From the NCBI GenBank assembly GCA_946902985.2, contig OX336389.2:1007345441-1007409440 (forward strand): 64,000 nucleotides of DNA, written 5' to 3'. The notes below the pieces were generated by a model that saw nothing but the letters and a program-made list of their open reading frames with translations, did no database searches and was not told the DNA's origin. Positions 10,710-22,677 of this stretch are shown here, in pieces. The position numbers and the translations under genes are program-made. The DNA is from Meconema thalassinum. Its lineage: Eukaryota > Arthropoda > Insecta > Orthoptera > Tettigoniidae. Numbering within the stretch: the first letter of the stretch is position 1; the number at the start of each line of letters is the position of its first letter.

Positions 10710-11565
10710 CTTGGTCTACCCCTACAGTTTTTGTCCTCGACCCTTCCTTCCATAACTAAGCTTGCTATTCCTGGGTGTCTTAGTATGTGTCCTACCAACC
10801 TATCTCTTCTCTTCATTAGCAGTCGCCAGAAACATCTCTCCTCTCCCACTCGTCTTAATACCTCTTTGTTTGTAACCCTATCTACCCATCTGATCTTCAT
10901 CATTCTCCTGTAACACCACATTTCAAATGCTTCAATTCTCCTCTTTTCTGCTGCACCAATAGTCCAAGTTTCACTTCCATAGAGCGCCACGCTCCAGACA
11001 AAGGCTTTCAAAAATTACTTCCTAATACCTAAATCTATATTCGATGTCAGCAGATTCCTTTTTTGTAGAAATGCTTTCTTTGCCTGAGCCAACCTACTTT
11101 TAATATCCTCTTTGCTTCGTCCATCACTGGTTATTCTGCTTCCTAAGTAACAGAAGTCTCCTACTTCCTTCAGCTTTTCACCTGCCAATTTGATCTCCAT
11201 AGAGGTTTCTGATTTATTTCGGCTGCATTCCAGTATTTTTGTTTTACATTTATTTATTTTCATCATGAATTCTTTCCGTAAGACGGAGTCCATACCATTC
11301 AAAAACTCATTCAAATCCTCAGGCTTGTCGGCCAAGATGACGATGTCATCAGCAAATCTCAGAGTTGAAATTATTTCTCCTTGAATCTTCACTCCCACTT
11401 TAAATTTGCTTCATTGCTTGTTCAATGTAAAGATTGAAAAGTATGGGTGATAAGTTGCAGCCTTGCCTTACACCTTTCTGAATACCAGCTTCTCTCTCAT
11501 GTCCTTCAACTCGAATTACTGCTGTCTGGTTTCTGTACAGATGTTTGAAGCTTCCATATAAATGG
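10575..11565 (-). pseudogene. Truncated RTE-like LINE, C-terminal half of reverse transcriptase
   Basis: Read on the minus strand, 11560-11400 gives GVRQGCNLSPILFNLYIEQA (RT motif 4). Then 11398-11015 gives LRFADDIVILADKPEDLNEF (catalytic Asp-Asp) and FCYLGSRITSDG, and 11011-10592 gives LYGSETWTIGAAEKRRIEAF and GRPRLEYVKQIA. These are the motifs downstream of the palm in RTE/BovB-type elements. A stop separates the last two pieces at 11012. The 5' half, including the endonuclease, is missing. This family differs in sequence from the LINE at 16465. Confidence 0.85.
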
Positions 11566-12038
11566 CATTTTGCCTTTTATTATTCATGCCATTCACATTT
11601 TTTGTTCCTTTAAAGAACAGTTATATTATGAAACTGTTGGTAAACAGTTGCCAGTATTATTGCAGTGGTATAGGGTGCTAAGTTATACTTACTTACTTTT
11701 CCTAGAAGGCCACAGTAGATTGATCACCGGACCGAAATATCAGTAACTATTGTTTTTATAAAAAAAAAAGATCTATCATACATCTGAATAGAAGATCATA
11801 TCTGCAAATATAACGCAAATACGACCTTAAAACATACAAATATTTGCAATATGATAAAAATGGCATAAATATGCAGATTTGAAATGTGAAAGGTAGCTAA
11901 ATGTAATCAGAAACTTGCAATTTTTGTTTAATTCAATACTTGAAAGCCAGTAAAAAAAAAGACATGTCATAAACATCCGATTTCTATGCGTTACACATTA
12001 AAAGGAATACTGCTACAGTTATAGTTATTTTAAAAAAT
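11566..12038. other. No recognised features
   Basis: AT-rich sequence between the truncated LINE and the second copy of the local duplication. It repeats loosely some words of the flank at 10380-10460 (aaatatgaccttaa, gctaaatg), which suggests the duplication was originally longer than the well-matched part. Confidence 0.35.
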
Positions 12039-12297
12039 ATGGCCAGACAAATACAGTACGTGCATATTTATTACCACAAAATTGCTATATTTTTTAAATA
12101 TTGAATTATGCTATTTTAATGTTATAAGTTACTACAAATTAACTTTTTTCTGCATAATGTTTGAAGTTGTTGTTTGAGTCTTCAGTCTTTTGACTGGTTT
12201 GATGCAGCTTTCCATGCCTCCCTGTCCTGAGCTATTCGTTTCATCTCTACATAGCTCCGACACCCTACATCCGAGGCAATCTGTTTAACATATTCTA
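12039..12297 (+). repeat. Direct duplication, copy 2
   Basis: Second copy of 10462-10709, carrying only the 3' end of the LINE. The LINE match stops abruptly at tattcta, showing that this copy arose by local duplication rather than by an independent LINE insertion. Confidence 0.85.
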
Positions 12298-12857
12298 TTT
12301 TTAAAAAATAATGTCATCATTAGTAATTGCTCTGAATATTATATCTGGTTTAATTTTTATATGTATTAGTATTATTTGATGAAATTATGGGCAATTAAAG
12401 TTGATAGTTGGAGTCTCATCATAGTAAATTTGAAGCAGTCCTATTTTACATACAATAAAGCTTGACTGATTCCTCTTCCAATTAAGGTTATACATTCCTG
12501 AGAGACATGAGAAATAACACCTCAACAGTGTTTTGCTGTAAGTGCATGATCAGATAATGGAGGAAGTGTGAATATTATTGAACAATATACTCCTCAGCGC
12601 AGAAGATACATAAAAGAATCAAATACCGTACCATTGTAATTGCTGTGGGTTCATTTGATCATACACAAATTGTGTTAACTATTGTTAGCTATTTCAATAA
12701 CATTTACATAACTGTCATTGTTCATTTTAAATTTTTTCTCCTTGCTTTTTGGATATTTTAACGGTTTTATAAATCCAAATCCTAATAATTCACTTGCTAG
12801 AGATGTATTTTAGACTCTTGTCCTTTGTAACATGTTTGACTAAAGGATTAGGTTATA
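12298..12857. other. No recognised features
   Basis: AT-rich sequence without open frames, paired ends or tRNA-like heads that I could identify. Confidence 0.4.
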
Positions 12858-12859
12858 TA

Positions 12860-13232
12860 CAGTGAGACCCTTCCCTATAGAATGGGAGGTTCGCAAGCGC
12901 ACGAGGTGGGCGGAGAGTGATTAGTCACTGCTACTTGACTAGCAATTAGCGATAACACGAGCAGGACGGGAAATCCCCAATGTTGGCATTACATTTATTA
13001 GATACGGAACTGGCAAGATACCTTAGTTGAGATAATTAAGACTTGCGGTGAAGTACAGTTGGCTGTCTCGTATTCCGTGATTATTAAATACGTTAAAAAG
13101 TGTAAATGTGTTAAAATAGTTGGGCGCTACATTCCTGATAGCGCCAGTGCCTTGCTCGACACGCGGCTAGCCACAGTGCCCCGGCCGTCAGGTGGCCACC
13201 ACGACTCTGTTCGATAGGGAAGGGCCTCACTG
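12860..13232. mobile_element. Tigger/pogo-like MITE
   Basis: Inverted ends begin cagtgagacccttccctat and, on the other strand, cagtgaggcccttccctat. Each is bordered by TA (12858-12859 and 13233-13234). TA target duplications with CAGT-starting ends fit the pogo/Tigger group. The 373-bp interior is noncoding. A truncated relative with the same interior words (gcgccagtgccttgct) is at 56385-56536. Confidence 0.75.
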
Positions 13233-13284
13233 TAGTAGCTGCAGTATTATAATTATCTGATCATATGAAATCATTTGGCCAAGC

Positions 13285-13580
13285 TATCTATGGACTTGGT
13301 AGATGAGTTGGATTGAATCCCACCCTCAGCTGGCCTTGACATGGTTTTCCATGGTTTCCCATTTTTGACTTCAGGCAAATGCCAAGACAGTACTTTCTAA
13401 TAGGTCACAGATGCCTCCTTCAAACTCCTTGCCCAATTTCATTTATCTTAATTCACATCATCTCTCATAAACTCTTCTCAAGAGGTTGGCATCTGGAAGG
13501 GCATCTGGCCATTAAAACCACCTGCCACATAGAAATTCATTGCATCTCATCCCCAACCCAATTGAAATTGGAACAGTAGT
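13285..13580 (+). repeat. Degenerate tRNA-derived SINE
   Basis: A B-box-like ttggattgaatccc is followed by the shared body word atggtttcccatttttgac and caggcaaatgcc. The same body occurs in the SINEs at 21488, 21905 and 61767. It is strongly diverged from them. Confidence 0.6.
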
Positions 13581-13711
13581 TTTGATGCCAACCCACAACA
13601 AACGACATACAAAAATTAAATTAAGGGTGTATTTGGTCATTATACTCTTCTTCTGGAATAAATACAAAGTATTAGCTGAAAGCTCAAAATGTACAGACAG
13701 AAACCTTACTA

Positions 13712-15381
13712 CACTGACCGGCAAAAAAAGTGGAACACTTTAATTTTTATGTAATTTCTTAATTTATTCCACTAAAATGTATCGGATTTCCAATATTTGC
13801 GTTATTCATGTAAATTTTAGATGGTTGGCTACAGAAAATACCGAAACATGTTTTACAGCACGCTTTAACTCACAAATTTCGTTTCATTTTGCAAATCTTA
13901 CAATTTTCTATTTTTTAGTAATGTTCTTTTGGGCTGGTTTTTATCAAGCGTATTGCCAAACAAAACAGTATTAATGTTTGCACTGCACTGCACAAGAACA
14001 CTGGTCACTAAAAACGAGTGTTTCCACCCTTAGCGTCTATGACAGCTTGTAAACGCTCAGGCATACTGTTCACAACTCGTCGAATGGCATCTGCCGGGAT
14101 GCGATCCCATTCCTCCAGCAGCGATGTTCTCAGTTGTGCCAAGGTGGTGTGGTCACGCTGTCTGACGTTCCTTCCAAGCATATCCCATACATGTTCGATG
14201 GGGTTCAAGTCAGGACTACGAGCTGGCCAGTCCAGGGTTTGAATCCCCACTTCCTGCAGATATTGTACAACACAGTATGAGGGCGGGCATTATCCTGCAT
14301 CAGCCTGAGATTCTGACCTATGAAAGGCGCAAAGGGCATCACATGATTCATCAGGATCTCTTCGATGTACCTTTGGGAATCGAGCGTCTCGTGATCGATG
14401 CACATCAACTCAGTGCGGGCCATAATGTTGATACCACCCCACACCATAACCGAGCCACCTCCAAATGGAGTCCTGGAGGAGAAAGCAACAGGGCTGTACC
14501 TCTCTCCGCGCCTTCTCCACACTCTTTCTCTTCCATCAGGAGATCTAAGATTAAAGCGACTCTTGTCAGTGAAGAGAACAGAGGCCCACTGCTCGTGGGT
14601 CCATCCCAGATGCTGCCTTGCGAAGCGAAGACGCGCATCTCTGTGATGTCGTTCGAGTGCGGGTCCACGTGCAGGTCTCCTGGACAAAAGACGAGCTTCA
14701 TCAAACCTTCTTCTTACTGTTCGCTCACTCACTCTCACATTTCTGACATTTTCCAGTTGATTTCGTGCCTGGACTGCTGAGGTATGGCGATCACACAGAA
14801 CTTGCAGGGTGAGAAATCTGTCATCCGTGGCACTTGTGCATCTTCTATGGCCTGACCCTCGTCTCCTGTCGTAAGTTTGGAGTTCTCTGTAACATTGCAC
14901 TGCACAGTGAATGCTACCGAGAGATGATCCAATGACCTCAGCAACATAATGGAAGCTGCAGCCATGCCTCACCAATGCAAGTGCGCGTGCAGCTCCTTCA
15001 CGGCTAACAGGCAGGTTTTAGTGTGTACTGCACATGGATAACTTGCTAAAATGTATGACAATGGTTCACACGTGTTAAACAAATGCCAGTTGTTATCCCT
15101 AGAACAATAATAAGCGAGCGGCAACACTCATAAACCGCAAACGCTTACAGTGCGCTTCCCGCCATAAAACCATTAAGATAGGCTCATCGAAGATCGGGGG
15201 TAATTGGTGGTAATAGACCACCCTAAGAAATGTCATATTATCAATTTCTATTCACGGATGTTTCAGATGATTGTTCTAAAGCGTGAAAAGCTTTTAAAAT
15301 GTGATTAAATCTTTTTCATGGCTAATTTTATATTATTTATATTACTTTTTTCAACTGTTCCACTTTTTTTGTCGGTCAGTG
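13712..15381 (-). mobile_element. Tc1-like DNA transposon
   Basis: Inverted ends of about 26 bases begin cactgaccggcaaaaaaagt on the left and cactgaccgacaaaaaaagt from the right. Both are flanked by TA (13710-13711 and 15382-15383), the Tc1/mariner target duplication. The 1670-bp body holds one transposase gene on the minus strand. Length and layout are those of a full-length element, dead only through its frame lesion. It lies in intron 1 of the candidate host gene. Confidence 0.93.
14008..15018 (-). pseudogene. Tc1 transposase (DD34E), one frameshift
   Basis: From the 5' side (about 15018) the protein has an N-terminal paired-like DNA-binding region (REGAARALALVRHGCS, then SERTVRRRFDEA). 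Catalytic motifs follow: LFTDKSRFNL for the first Asp, LMQDNARPH for the second, and RSPDLNPIEHVWD with the Glu. A frameshift near 14230-14250 separates the part carrying the first two residues from the part carrying the Glu. No ATG is seen at the expected N-terminus. The enzyme would cut and paste the element at TA sites; this copy cannot be translated whole. Confidence 0.9.
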
Positions 15382-15457
15382 TATATAGAGAGAATTTGCT
15401 TTTAGTTCAATATGTGTGCTTTATCTTAAGAGCATTGTTTCAACTTTTTTGATTCAG

Positions 15458-15634
15458 CAAAAAGTCGTATTGACCGTCCAGATGGTGTACCAAGACTCCT
15501 AACACTAGATCCTGAATACACTCCTCCCGAGGTTGATAATCCTGATAAGGACGACAATAATGCTGCAGAAAGGGGCGATGGTGGGAACAACAATAATAAT
15601 GATGAGGATAATGCAGCTGAAAAAGGAGATGGTG
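15458..15634 (+). CDS. Candidate coding exon 2 of the host gene
   Basis: The stretch is bounded by a tttttttgattcag acceptor and a ggtg/gtaagt donor. It is 177 bases long, with two bases completing the codon begun by exon 1 and one base passed to exon 3. It encodes an opening KSRIDRPDGVPRLLTLDPEY, a PP-x-V segment, and then an acidic, Asn- and Asp-rich, low-complexity tail with two similar DN-AAE-GDG blocks. No domain is recognised. Being open in one frame with consensus sites at both ends, while surrounding DNA is full of stops, supports a real exon. Intron 2 (15635-47719) is about 32 kb of mostly transposon DNA. Confidence 0.6.
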
Positions 15635-16460
15635 GTAAGTTATATAGCCTTTATTTGATCTAGCTATTTATCTGGAATTATTGAATTCTTCCTCCATACA
15701 TTGGTGTTAACATTTCAGGGATTGATGAAGACAAGGTGTTCATGTGCATGTAGTTTTGTGTTACATGGTACCACCTTGCTCTTTTTGACACACATTTTCC
15801 GGTGTTAACTTGTGTTTCTGGCCATTGCAGCAACGGTTTACTATGCATTCTGCACTCTTGTTACAGATTTGTCCAGAAACCTAGTCATGTAGCCTATACC
15901 ATGGGTACCCAAAAGCAGCACTGCTCGATTTTCCTCCTCGCTGAAGCTCCAAGCATGCCCCCCACTGCATGGCTTGCTTAACACGGCCACGGCCTCTGTC
16001 CATTTCCCCTCTTCTGAGCACATCACTGGTTTACCCGTCCTGGCCTTAGCGGCCATGTTTCCTCACTTTTTTCCCTACTTAACAGCATATGCTGAACCTT
16101 GAATTCTGTTACTTCGTTCACGCTGTGTTAATCACGTTCACACAAATTAAGAATGAAGATAATAATTAGAAAAAAATAGAAACATCTATTAAATTGTGGT
16201 TTAATCCATTGTGGGAATCAAGTAGCCTATTTGTTCTCTGACACTCTTGATTGGTCCTAAATACTTGTTGTCATATTGTAGTCTGTTGTCTGTACCAAAG
16301 CAATGTAACTATTACAACCTGATGCAATCTTTACCGATCGTAACTGATAACATAAAATTCTAGGATTGAAAAATGCTTTATTTGCACAACAAGTAGGTCT
16401 GTGGGGTTGTGAACAAAAGAAATAATAATAATCATTATTATTATTGTTATTATTATCATT
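15635..16460. other. Intronic sequence, GC-richer patch, no recognised gene
   Basis: A GC-richer patch at about 15880-16060 has a short minus-strand open frame without recognisable motifs. A run of TAA/TTA-type simple repeat lies at 16417-16462, just 5' of the LINE. Nothing else was identified. Confidence 0.4.
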
Positions 16461-16464
16461 ATTC

Positions 16465-19400
16465 CCTCTCTCCAGGGGTTATAAATATGGAGGGCCCAGC
16501 TCAAGGTATGAGTGAAGACCTCAACGGCACCTGCGGTGGTGAAGGAGTCCTTCGGTACAGCAAAGTTGGTGGAAGAGGCAACCCAGTGCTCGGTGTTAAT
16601 AGAGTAAAAGATATTTGTCCATATTATGGACACCCGTAGCGTCTGTACTCCAGAGGAGCGGCTACAAAAGGTGTCTGTTCTCCATGTTAGGAGCGGCTTA
16701 GTTCATACCTGGCAGTAGGTCATAATATGCATTTGGGAGTGGCGACCCCATCTTAATAATAGCCTAAAATGAAAGCAAATATGGTTCAGCCTCGGAAAAT
16801 GCTAGGGCGTCCCCTGCAGGCGACGTGCAGTTCTTCAGATGCTGGGGGAGCTGTGAGAAATGGGCGACCAGCATCGCAATACATCCAAATAGGGACAGTC
16901 AACATCTTAACCCTGACGGACAAGACTGAGGAGCTAGTGGACTTCATGATAGAGAAGGATATAGCCATCCTCGGTCTCAGTGAAACGAAATGGAAAGGAA
17001 AAGGGGAAAGAAAACTAAAGGAAGGATACAGGCTGTTTTACAGTGGAGGACAGGAGGCAAAAAATGGAGTAGGAATGATTATAAGAAAAGATGTCCTAGA
17101 GTATGTGGAGGAGGTGAAGAAGATAAGTGACAGGATGATCATAGGAAGGGTACAGTTCCAGACAGGTACAAAAGATCTATTTCAAGGATCTGCTCCACAA
17201 ACGGGGAATAAAGAAGAGAACTTAGAAGATGTGGAAAAATATATAGAGGATAAGGAAATAATAGTAATGGGAGATTTGAATGCACAAGTGGAAAGAGAGA
17301 GACAAGGAAGAGAGGAGATTTTGGGACCATATGGTTATGGCAGTAAGAATCCAGAAGGGGATTTCTTAATGGACTTCTGTCAGCGGAACCAGTTAATTAT
17401 AGGGAATACGTGGTTCAGAAAGAAAAATAGTCAGATGTCAACGAGGTATGGATGGGGACATAATAATAACGAAAATTCTGATAGACTATGTACTAGTCGA
17501 AAAAGGACATCGGAAAGAGTTAATGGATGTCACAGCCATGTCAGAGGAAGCCTTTGGAGGAGACCATAGGGCAGTGGTAGCAAAATTAAAAGTAGGAAAG
17601 GTCATGAGATTGCCAGAAAAAAGTGAAAGAAAGATTAAGGTCTGGAGACTAAAGGAAAAGGAGGTTGCAGAAGAGTTTAAGAAAGAATTGCAAGAACAGA
17701 TACCAAGGATGGATATTACCCGTGTGGAACAAGAATGGGAAAAGTTTAAGAGTGCATTTGTAAACAGTGCTGAGAAAACATGTGGTAGAACATCAGGAAA
17801 GACTGGAAAAGGCAACAAAATGGTGGAATTCAGAGTGAAAGAAAAGGTAAGAGAGATGAAGAAAACTTGGAAGGAATGGAAAACAAAAAAGACTGAAGAA
17901 AGTAGAGCAAAATATATAGAAGCAAACGGAGATTGCAAGAAAGTAATTGCAGAGGAAAAGAAGAAAAGCTTGAAGAATTCACTCGGGTAATAAGGGAGGA
18001 TTTAAATTGTGGAAAGAAATTGCTGTTTGGAATTATAAAAAGCAGAAGGAATCAAAAGGTGAACACTGGTTACGTGAAAAACAAAGAAGGTGAAATATAG
18101 TCAAAACCAGAAGAGATAACGGACAGGTGGAAAGAATATTTCAGCGAGCTGTTGAAGGTGAGAGACCAGGCATGCGGAGAAGTTATGCAAGCAGCCAAAA
18201 CGATGGAGGAAGAAATAGAAGAAGAACCAGACATTACTATGGCAGAAGTGGAATGGGCAGTTAGGAAGATGAAAATGGGGAAAGCTGTGGGAATCGACGA
18301 AGTGGCAATAGATATGATCAAGTCGGCTGGACCAGTGGAACTGCAGTGGACATACAGAATTCTCAGGAGTGGGTGGAGAGAGAAGAAATTTCCTGAAGAC
18401 TGGAGAAAGGGAATAATATTGCCAATATTCGAGAAAGGAGACAGGAAGGTGTGTGGTAACTACCGAGGAATCACCATCATCTCGCATGTTATCAAAGTAA
18501 TGGAAAGAATCCTAGAAAAATGAATTAGAGTAAAGGTAGAAAGCCAAATAGAGGAGGAGCAGTCAACAGTGGAACCCATTTTCATTCTGAGACAGAACAG
18601 TGAAAAGAGTTGGGAAATGGGAAGGATATGGTAATGACTTTTATTAATCTAGAAAAGGCCTATAACAGCATCCCTAGAACAAAAGTTTGGGAAAGCTTAA
18701 CAAATAGGGGGATAGGCAAGGAACTGAGAGACATGATAAAAGGAATGTGCATGGATTGCTACAGTAGTGTGAAGACTAGAGTCGGGATATCGGAATGGTT
18801 TAAAATTGACACTGGACTAAAGCAAGGAAGTGTGTTGTCACCATTATTGTTCTTAATGGTGATGGATGACATCATGAAGGCAGCAATGAAAGACTATAGT
18901 AGGGCAAAGATGAAAGTAATGTTGTTTGCAGACGATGTTGTGATCTGGGGCGAGGACGAGATGGAGATACAAGAACAGTTAGACATAATAAATGAAAAGA
19001 TTGAGCAATGGGGATTGAAGATAAATGTGGAGAAGAGTAAAACAGTGGTGATGAGTAGAGGTAAGAAAGAAGGAAAAGGAGTAATCAAAGTAGGAGATAA
19101 GGAATTGGAAGTGGTGAAACACTTCAAATACTTGGGAAGTGAAGTGACTGAAGATGGAAGACTAGATTTGGAAATTAGCAGAAGAATACAACTCAGAAGT
19201 GCTTTCTACCAACAGGTATGGGGACTAGTATGGAACAAGGAAATACCAATTAAGGCAAAAGAAGTTATGTACAAAGCATATTATGTTCCTATAATGACAT
19301 ATGCAGCATAATCTTGGACAATAACTAAGAGGGAAGAGAGCAGAGTACAGGCAGCTGAGATGAGATTCCTGAGGAGTATGGTGTAGAATACGAGGAGAGA

Positions 19401-19745
19401 CAGTGAGAAATGAAGATATACGGAAAGAACTGGGAGTACAGAAACTAAATGACTAACTGGAGCAAAACAGATTGAGATGGTTTGGACATGTCAAACGGAT
19501 GAATGAAGTAAGGCTACCGCGACGAGCACTGGAACGACGGATGACAGGCAAGAGAGGACGAGGAAGACCAAGAATGCGTTGGATGGACTCGGTGGAGAAT
19601 AGCATTAGAAAACGGAACCTGGATTGGAACACAGTGTCGGAAGAGGAATGGTGGAACGACAGAACAAAGTGGAGAGGAACCATATTTGCCCCCACCCAGT
19701 GTCAGCTGGAAAAGGGGTAATGATGATGATGATGATGATGATCAT
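16465..19745 (+). mobile_element. Near full-length LINE, RTE-like family with TGA-repeat tail
   Basis: The element starts in a GC-richer leader (about 16465-16768) that follows a simple AT repeat. It carries one broken endonuclease-RT ORF and ends in a (TGA)n tail at about 19721-19742. A simple-repeat tail, apurinic-type endonuclease and single main ORF fit RTE-like LINEs. A clade call finer than that would need a tree. The fragment at 9305-9779 is the same family. Confidence 0.8.
16769..19720 (+). pseudogene. LINE endonuclease-reverse transcriptase polyprotein, broken
   Basis: The endonuclease domain (16769-17569) has TVNILTL, ILGLSETKWKGKG, YSGG-x6-GVGMIIRKDV and VMGDLNAQVE. Its last motif GGDHRAVVAKL falls in the next frame (17448-17990). 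The RT begins at 18152 with GKAVGIDEV and CGNYRGITIISHVIK. After a stop it continues at 18610 with TFINLEKAYNSIPR, GLKQGSVLSPLLF and VMLFADDVVIW. The C-terminal part is at 19320-19720. In the first palm motif the usual FxDLEKAYD reads INLEKAYN, so a catalytic Asp is replaced by Asn. At least four frame breaks make it inactive. Confidence 0.88.
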
Positions 19746-20827
19746 TATTATAAAAATTCAGCACGAAGAAAATAAAATATTTGGGCAAATGCTATAGATG
19801 TTTTGCCCCTTAAAACAACCACCAAAAATAAGATACTGGACTGCGGCAGGATTTACAATTGTTACTTTGCTTTTCAAAATAAGATTGTGCTTCCTGAATG
19901 CCAATCTGTGAAAAGCTTTGCTGTGAATTTTGTAAGTTTGTGGTAAAGGAATATTCTATTTCATGTTTTCAGTATTATCATGATGAAGAGACATAGTGAT
20001 GTCATTTACTGAGTTCAGTGGGAGCCACAGTTTGGCGCTAGTGTAGGTTAGTTTGAAATTGTGGCGGCGGTTAGCGTTGACAGTCCTCTTGAAGATCATT
20101 CTTACAACTAAATACAGTACTTGGATTCTTAAAGTATCAAATATCTGGTTGTTTAGGAAGTTGTCATTAATATTTTACCCTCAAGAATAATAGTGTAGGA
20201 CTGTATAAAAGGCAGGAATGGCCTCACACTTCACGAGCAGGATGAGCAAGGAATGGGCGGATAATTCAACTGGTTCGGTGAATTTACGGAAGTCTCATAG
20301 AAATATTGAATATTTCATATTTTTCAATACGCATACAAGCTAGAAATGTCGTGGTCATCAGCCTTGTGTATGAAGTTACGTGTGGGAGGATCCACCCCTT
20401 GCACTATGTCTGGTATGAGGAAAGCAAGAAATGAGAAACATCAGGCAGTACAAAAGCAATAATGTGTAGCAAAATTTAAAAATAAAAAGCATTGAAATGA
20501 AACTTGAGTAATTAAAACAGGTTCAATACATGATCATTGAACACAATCAATGGTTACAATGAAGTGAATTTCTCACCATAACTAGTTGTCAGCTACTTTC
20601 AGTAGTTAGCAAGTAGACTTGCTGGACCTCCGTTTTTTGTTTTTATAGCAGATAATTCTAATGCATACAACCTAGGAATGTCGTGGTCATCAGCCTTGTG
20701 TATAAAGTTGTGTGTGGGAGGATCCACCCCTTGTGCCATGCAAAAGACTTAATGGTCTTTTCATCATGTGTTGGGAAACTAGTCTGATCTTTAACATGAT
20801 TCCTGCTAGACTGACCTTGAACCTGCC
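19746..20827. other. Unannotated stretch with a 330-bp-spaced direct repeat
   Basis: About 75 bases at 20336-20411 (tagaaatgtcgtggtcatc through gggaggatccacccctt) recur at 20666-20742 with a few changes. No open frames, tRNA-like head or inverted ends accompany them. The rest of the stretch shows nothing recognisable. Confidence 0.5.
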
Positions 20828-21487
20828 TATTGTCCGTCCAGAGTTAAGAGTGTACTACGGGCTCTTATGGCAGAAGCGTTGCCACGCCTAGCGAGTGTAG
20901 AAGGACAGCTATTGTACAGCACTCCACACGAGTAGTACAGCCCGCTGCCGGACTGAGTATCAGCAAGCTCCTCACCCCGACGGAATTTCGATCCTTCGCG
21001 CCATTATAATCTGCAACCTTTTACTATAATTCCCGTAAGAATAACAGAATTTGGATGAACAGTTTTTAATAAAGATAAAGACTGAGTTATTCCCCTAAGG
21101 AGTGGGGGATCCGAGGATAGTAATTGATTTACATAACAATGCTTAGAAAGGATTATAAATACTGCGACAATTTACTATTTATTTACATTGAAATTTTAGT
21201 TACGTACGGTATGGCTATGACAAAACAATTGAAATGACACGAAAGCTAACCTGAGTCATCCGTTAGATACGGATCAAGTTTAATACGTAATATGGCAATA
21301 TATTCTCCAAGGTCAGCCTAGGTCAGTGACAGGATACAAATCATCTGTCGCAACGGCACCTACACGGATCCCAGTGAGTCACTTTCATCTGCAGAGGCGA
21401 AGAGAGTACCGTACCCGGAAATTACAAGTAATTTTGTTCTTATCATATGATACTTCACATATGATTACACGCGTAGATGAAAGATTT

Positions 21488-21733
21488 TCTTTACAAGTTG
21501 CTTTACGTCGCACCGACACAAATAAGTCTTGTATGGCGACGATGGGACAAAAAAGGGCTAGGGGTGGGAAGGAAGTGGCCGTGACCTTAATAAAGGTACA
21601 GCCCCAGCATTTGCCTGGTGTGAAAATGGGAAACCACGGAAAACCATCTTCACGGCTGCCGACAGTGGGGTTCGAACCCACTATCTCCCGAATACTGGAT
21701 ACTGGTGACTGCAGCTATCGAGTTCGGTATAGA
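21488..21733 (-). repeat. tRNA-derived SINE (family 2, minus strand)
   Basis: The tRNA-like head on the minus strand has a gggttcgaacccc B box (about 21668-21680). It is followed by the body words gtggtttcccattttcacac, caggcaaatgctgggg and gtcggtgcgacgtaaagcaa. This is the best-preserved copy of the body shared by several SINEs here. Confidence 0.8.
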
Positions 21734-21904
21734 TAGATGAAAGAAAGTAAACAAACAATTCAGTGGCACAGCGTACATTGGACAATGAATGGCAAATACT
21801 ACAGACTGATGTGGGAAATTTGCGACAATCTGTTCTTTAAAATATTTCTCAAAACAATCATTATCCATTTCATCATGAGCCTTTGTAGTTTATTTTACAT
21901 AAAA

Positions 21905-22158
21905 CCGGGTGAGTTAGCCGTGGTCGTTACGGCATATCCAGGAGGCGAGGAGGTTCGAATCCCCCCGCCGGCAACCTTTCAGATGGTCTTCTGTGGTTTC
22001 CCATCTTCCTTCTAGGCAAATGCCGGGGTTGGTCCCTAACTATAGGCCACAGCCGCTACCTTCCAACTCCTTGTCCTTACCTTCCAACTTTCCTCCCCAA
22101 CGGTACTTGTAGCTCACCCATTGGGTGTCCGTCTCGAAGCAGCTACAAAACTGGCGAG
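21905..22158 (+). repeat. tRNA-derived SINE, 5' part (interrupted)
   Basis: Head ggtgagttagccgtggtcgt with B box gaggttcgaatcccc, then the body words gtggtttcccatcttcc and aggcaaatgccgggg. The element continues at 22689 after an insertion: aaactggcgag at 22148-22158 is repeated at 22678-22688. Confidence 0.8.
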
Positions 22159-22677
22159 AGCGGCTTCGGTGGCGTAGCCGGTAGTATGCTGAGCTTCTAT
22201 GCCCAAGATAGCGGGTTCAAACTCGGCCGAATCCGTCGGATTTTTTAAGAGCGTTAAAAATCCCTCAGTATGCCTTCATTCGGAGGGGAAGTAAAGCCGG
22301 CGGTCCCATGTCATAGATTTATGGCATGTTAAAGAACCTTCCACTAATTGCACCTGTGTGAAGCTAAATTGGGTAGGTTAAGAATGTAAACAACGCTCTT
22401 AGGTTTCTACGTTCGTTGCCAAGAGCCGACTGCGGTGGTGTCTAGTAGCTAAGTTCTGAACTTGACCTAGTAGTCGTTTACGGTGGCGCTTGGCGGCAAG
22501 AGTAGGAACTATTTGAAAAATTCTAAGTTGCAGTACTTAAATTAAAAAACAGATAACACACACTAATACAGTCATCACAATTAACACCGGTTATCAGACA
22601 GATTCTACACACACCCAAAGTACACGGGGCTACATGACCGCGTTGTCGCAGCCCCTAAACTTAAGAACCAACCAACC
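22159..22677 (+). repeat. Second SINE nested in the first, with 11-bp target duplication
   Basis: Head cggcttcggtggcgtagccg with B box gcgggttcaaactcg, about 519 bases long, ending in aaccaaccaa repeats. It is flanked by the direct repeat aaactggcgag (22148-22158 and 22678-22688). The tail word tacacggggctacatgacc also occurs near 63430, so related tails exist elsewhere in the window. Confidence 0.85.

Noticed and set aside
14018..14780. Plus-strand open frames across the Tc1 element
   Set aside because: They are antisense shadows of the transposase, which has the catalytic motifs on the minus strand.
15841..16056. Minus-strand 71-codon frame in a GC-richer patch
   Set aside because: No motif, no splice support and no relation to the neighbouring exon. 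The GC content alone explains the lack of stops.
16417..19765. atcattatta-type words on both sides of the LINE as a target duplication
   Set aside because: Both flanks are simple AT repeats, so a match there carries no weight.
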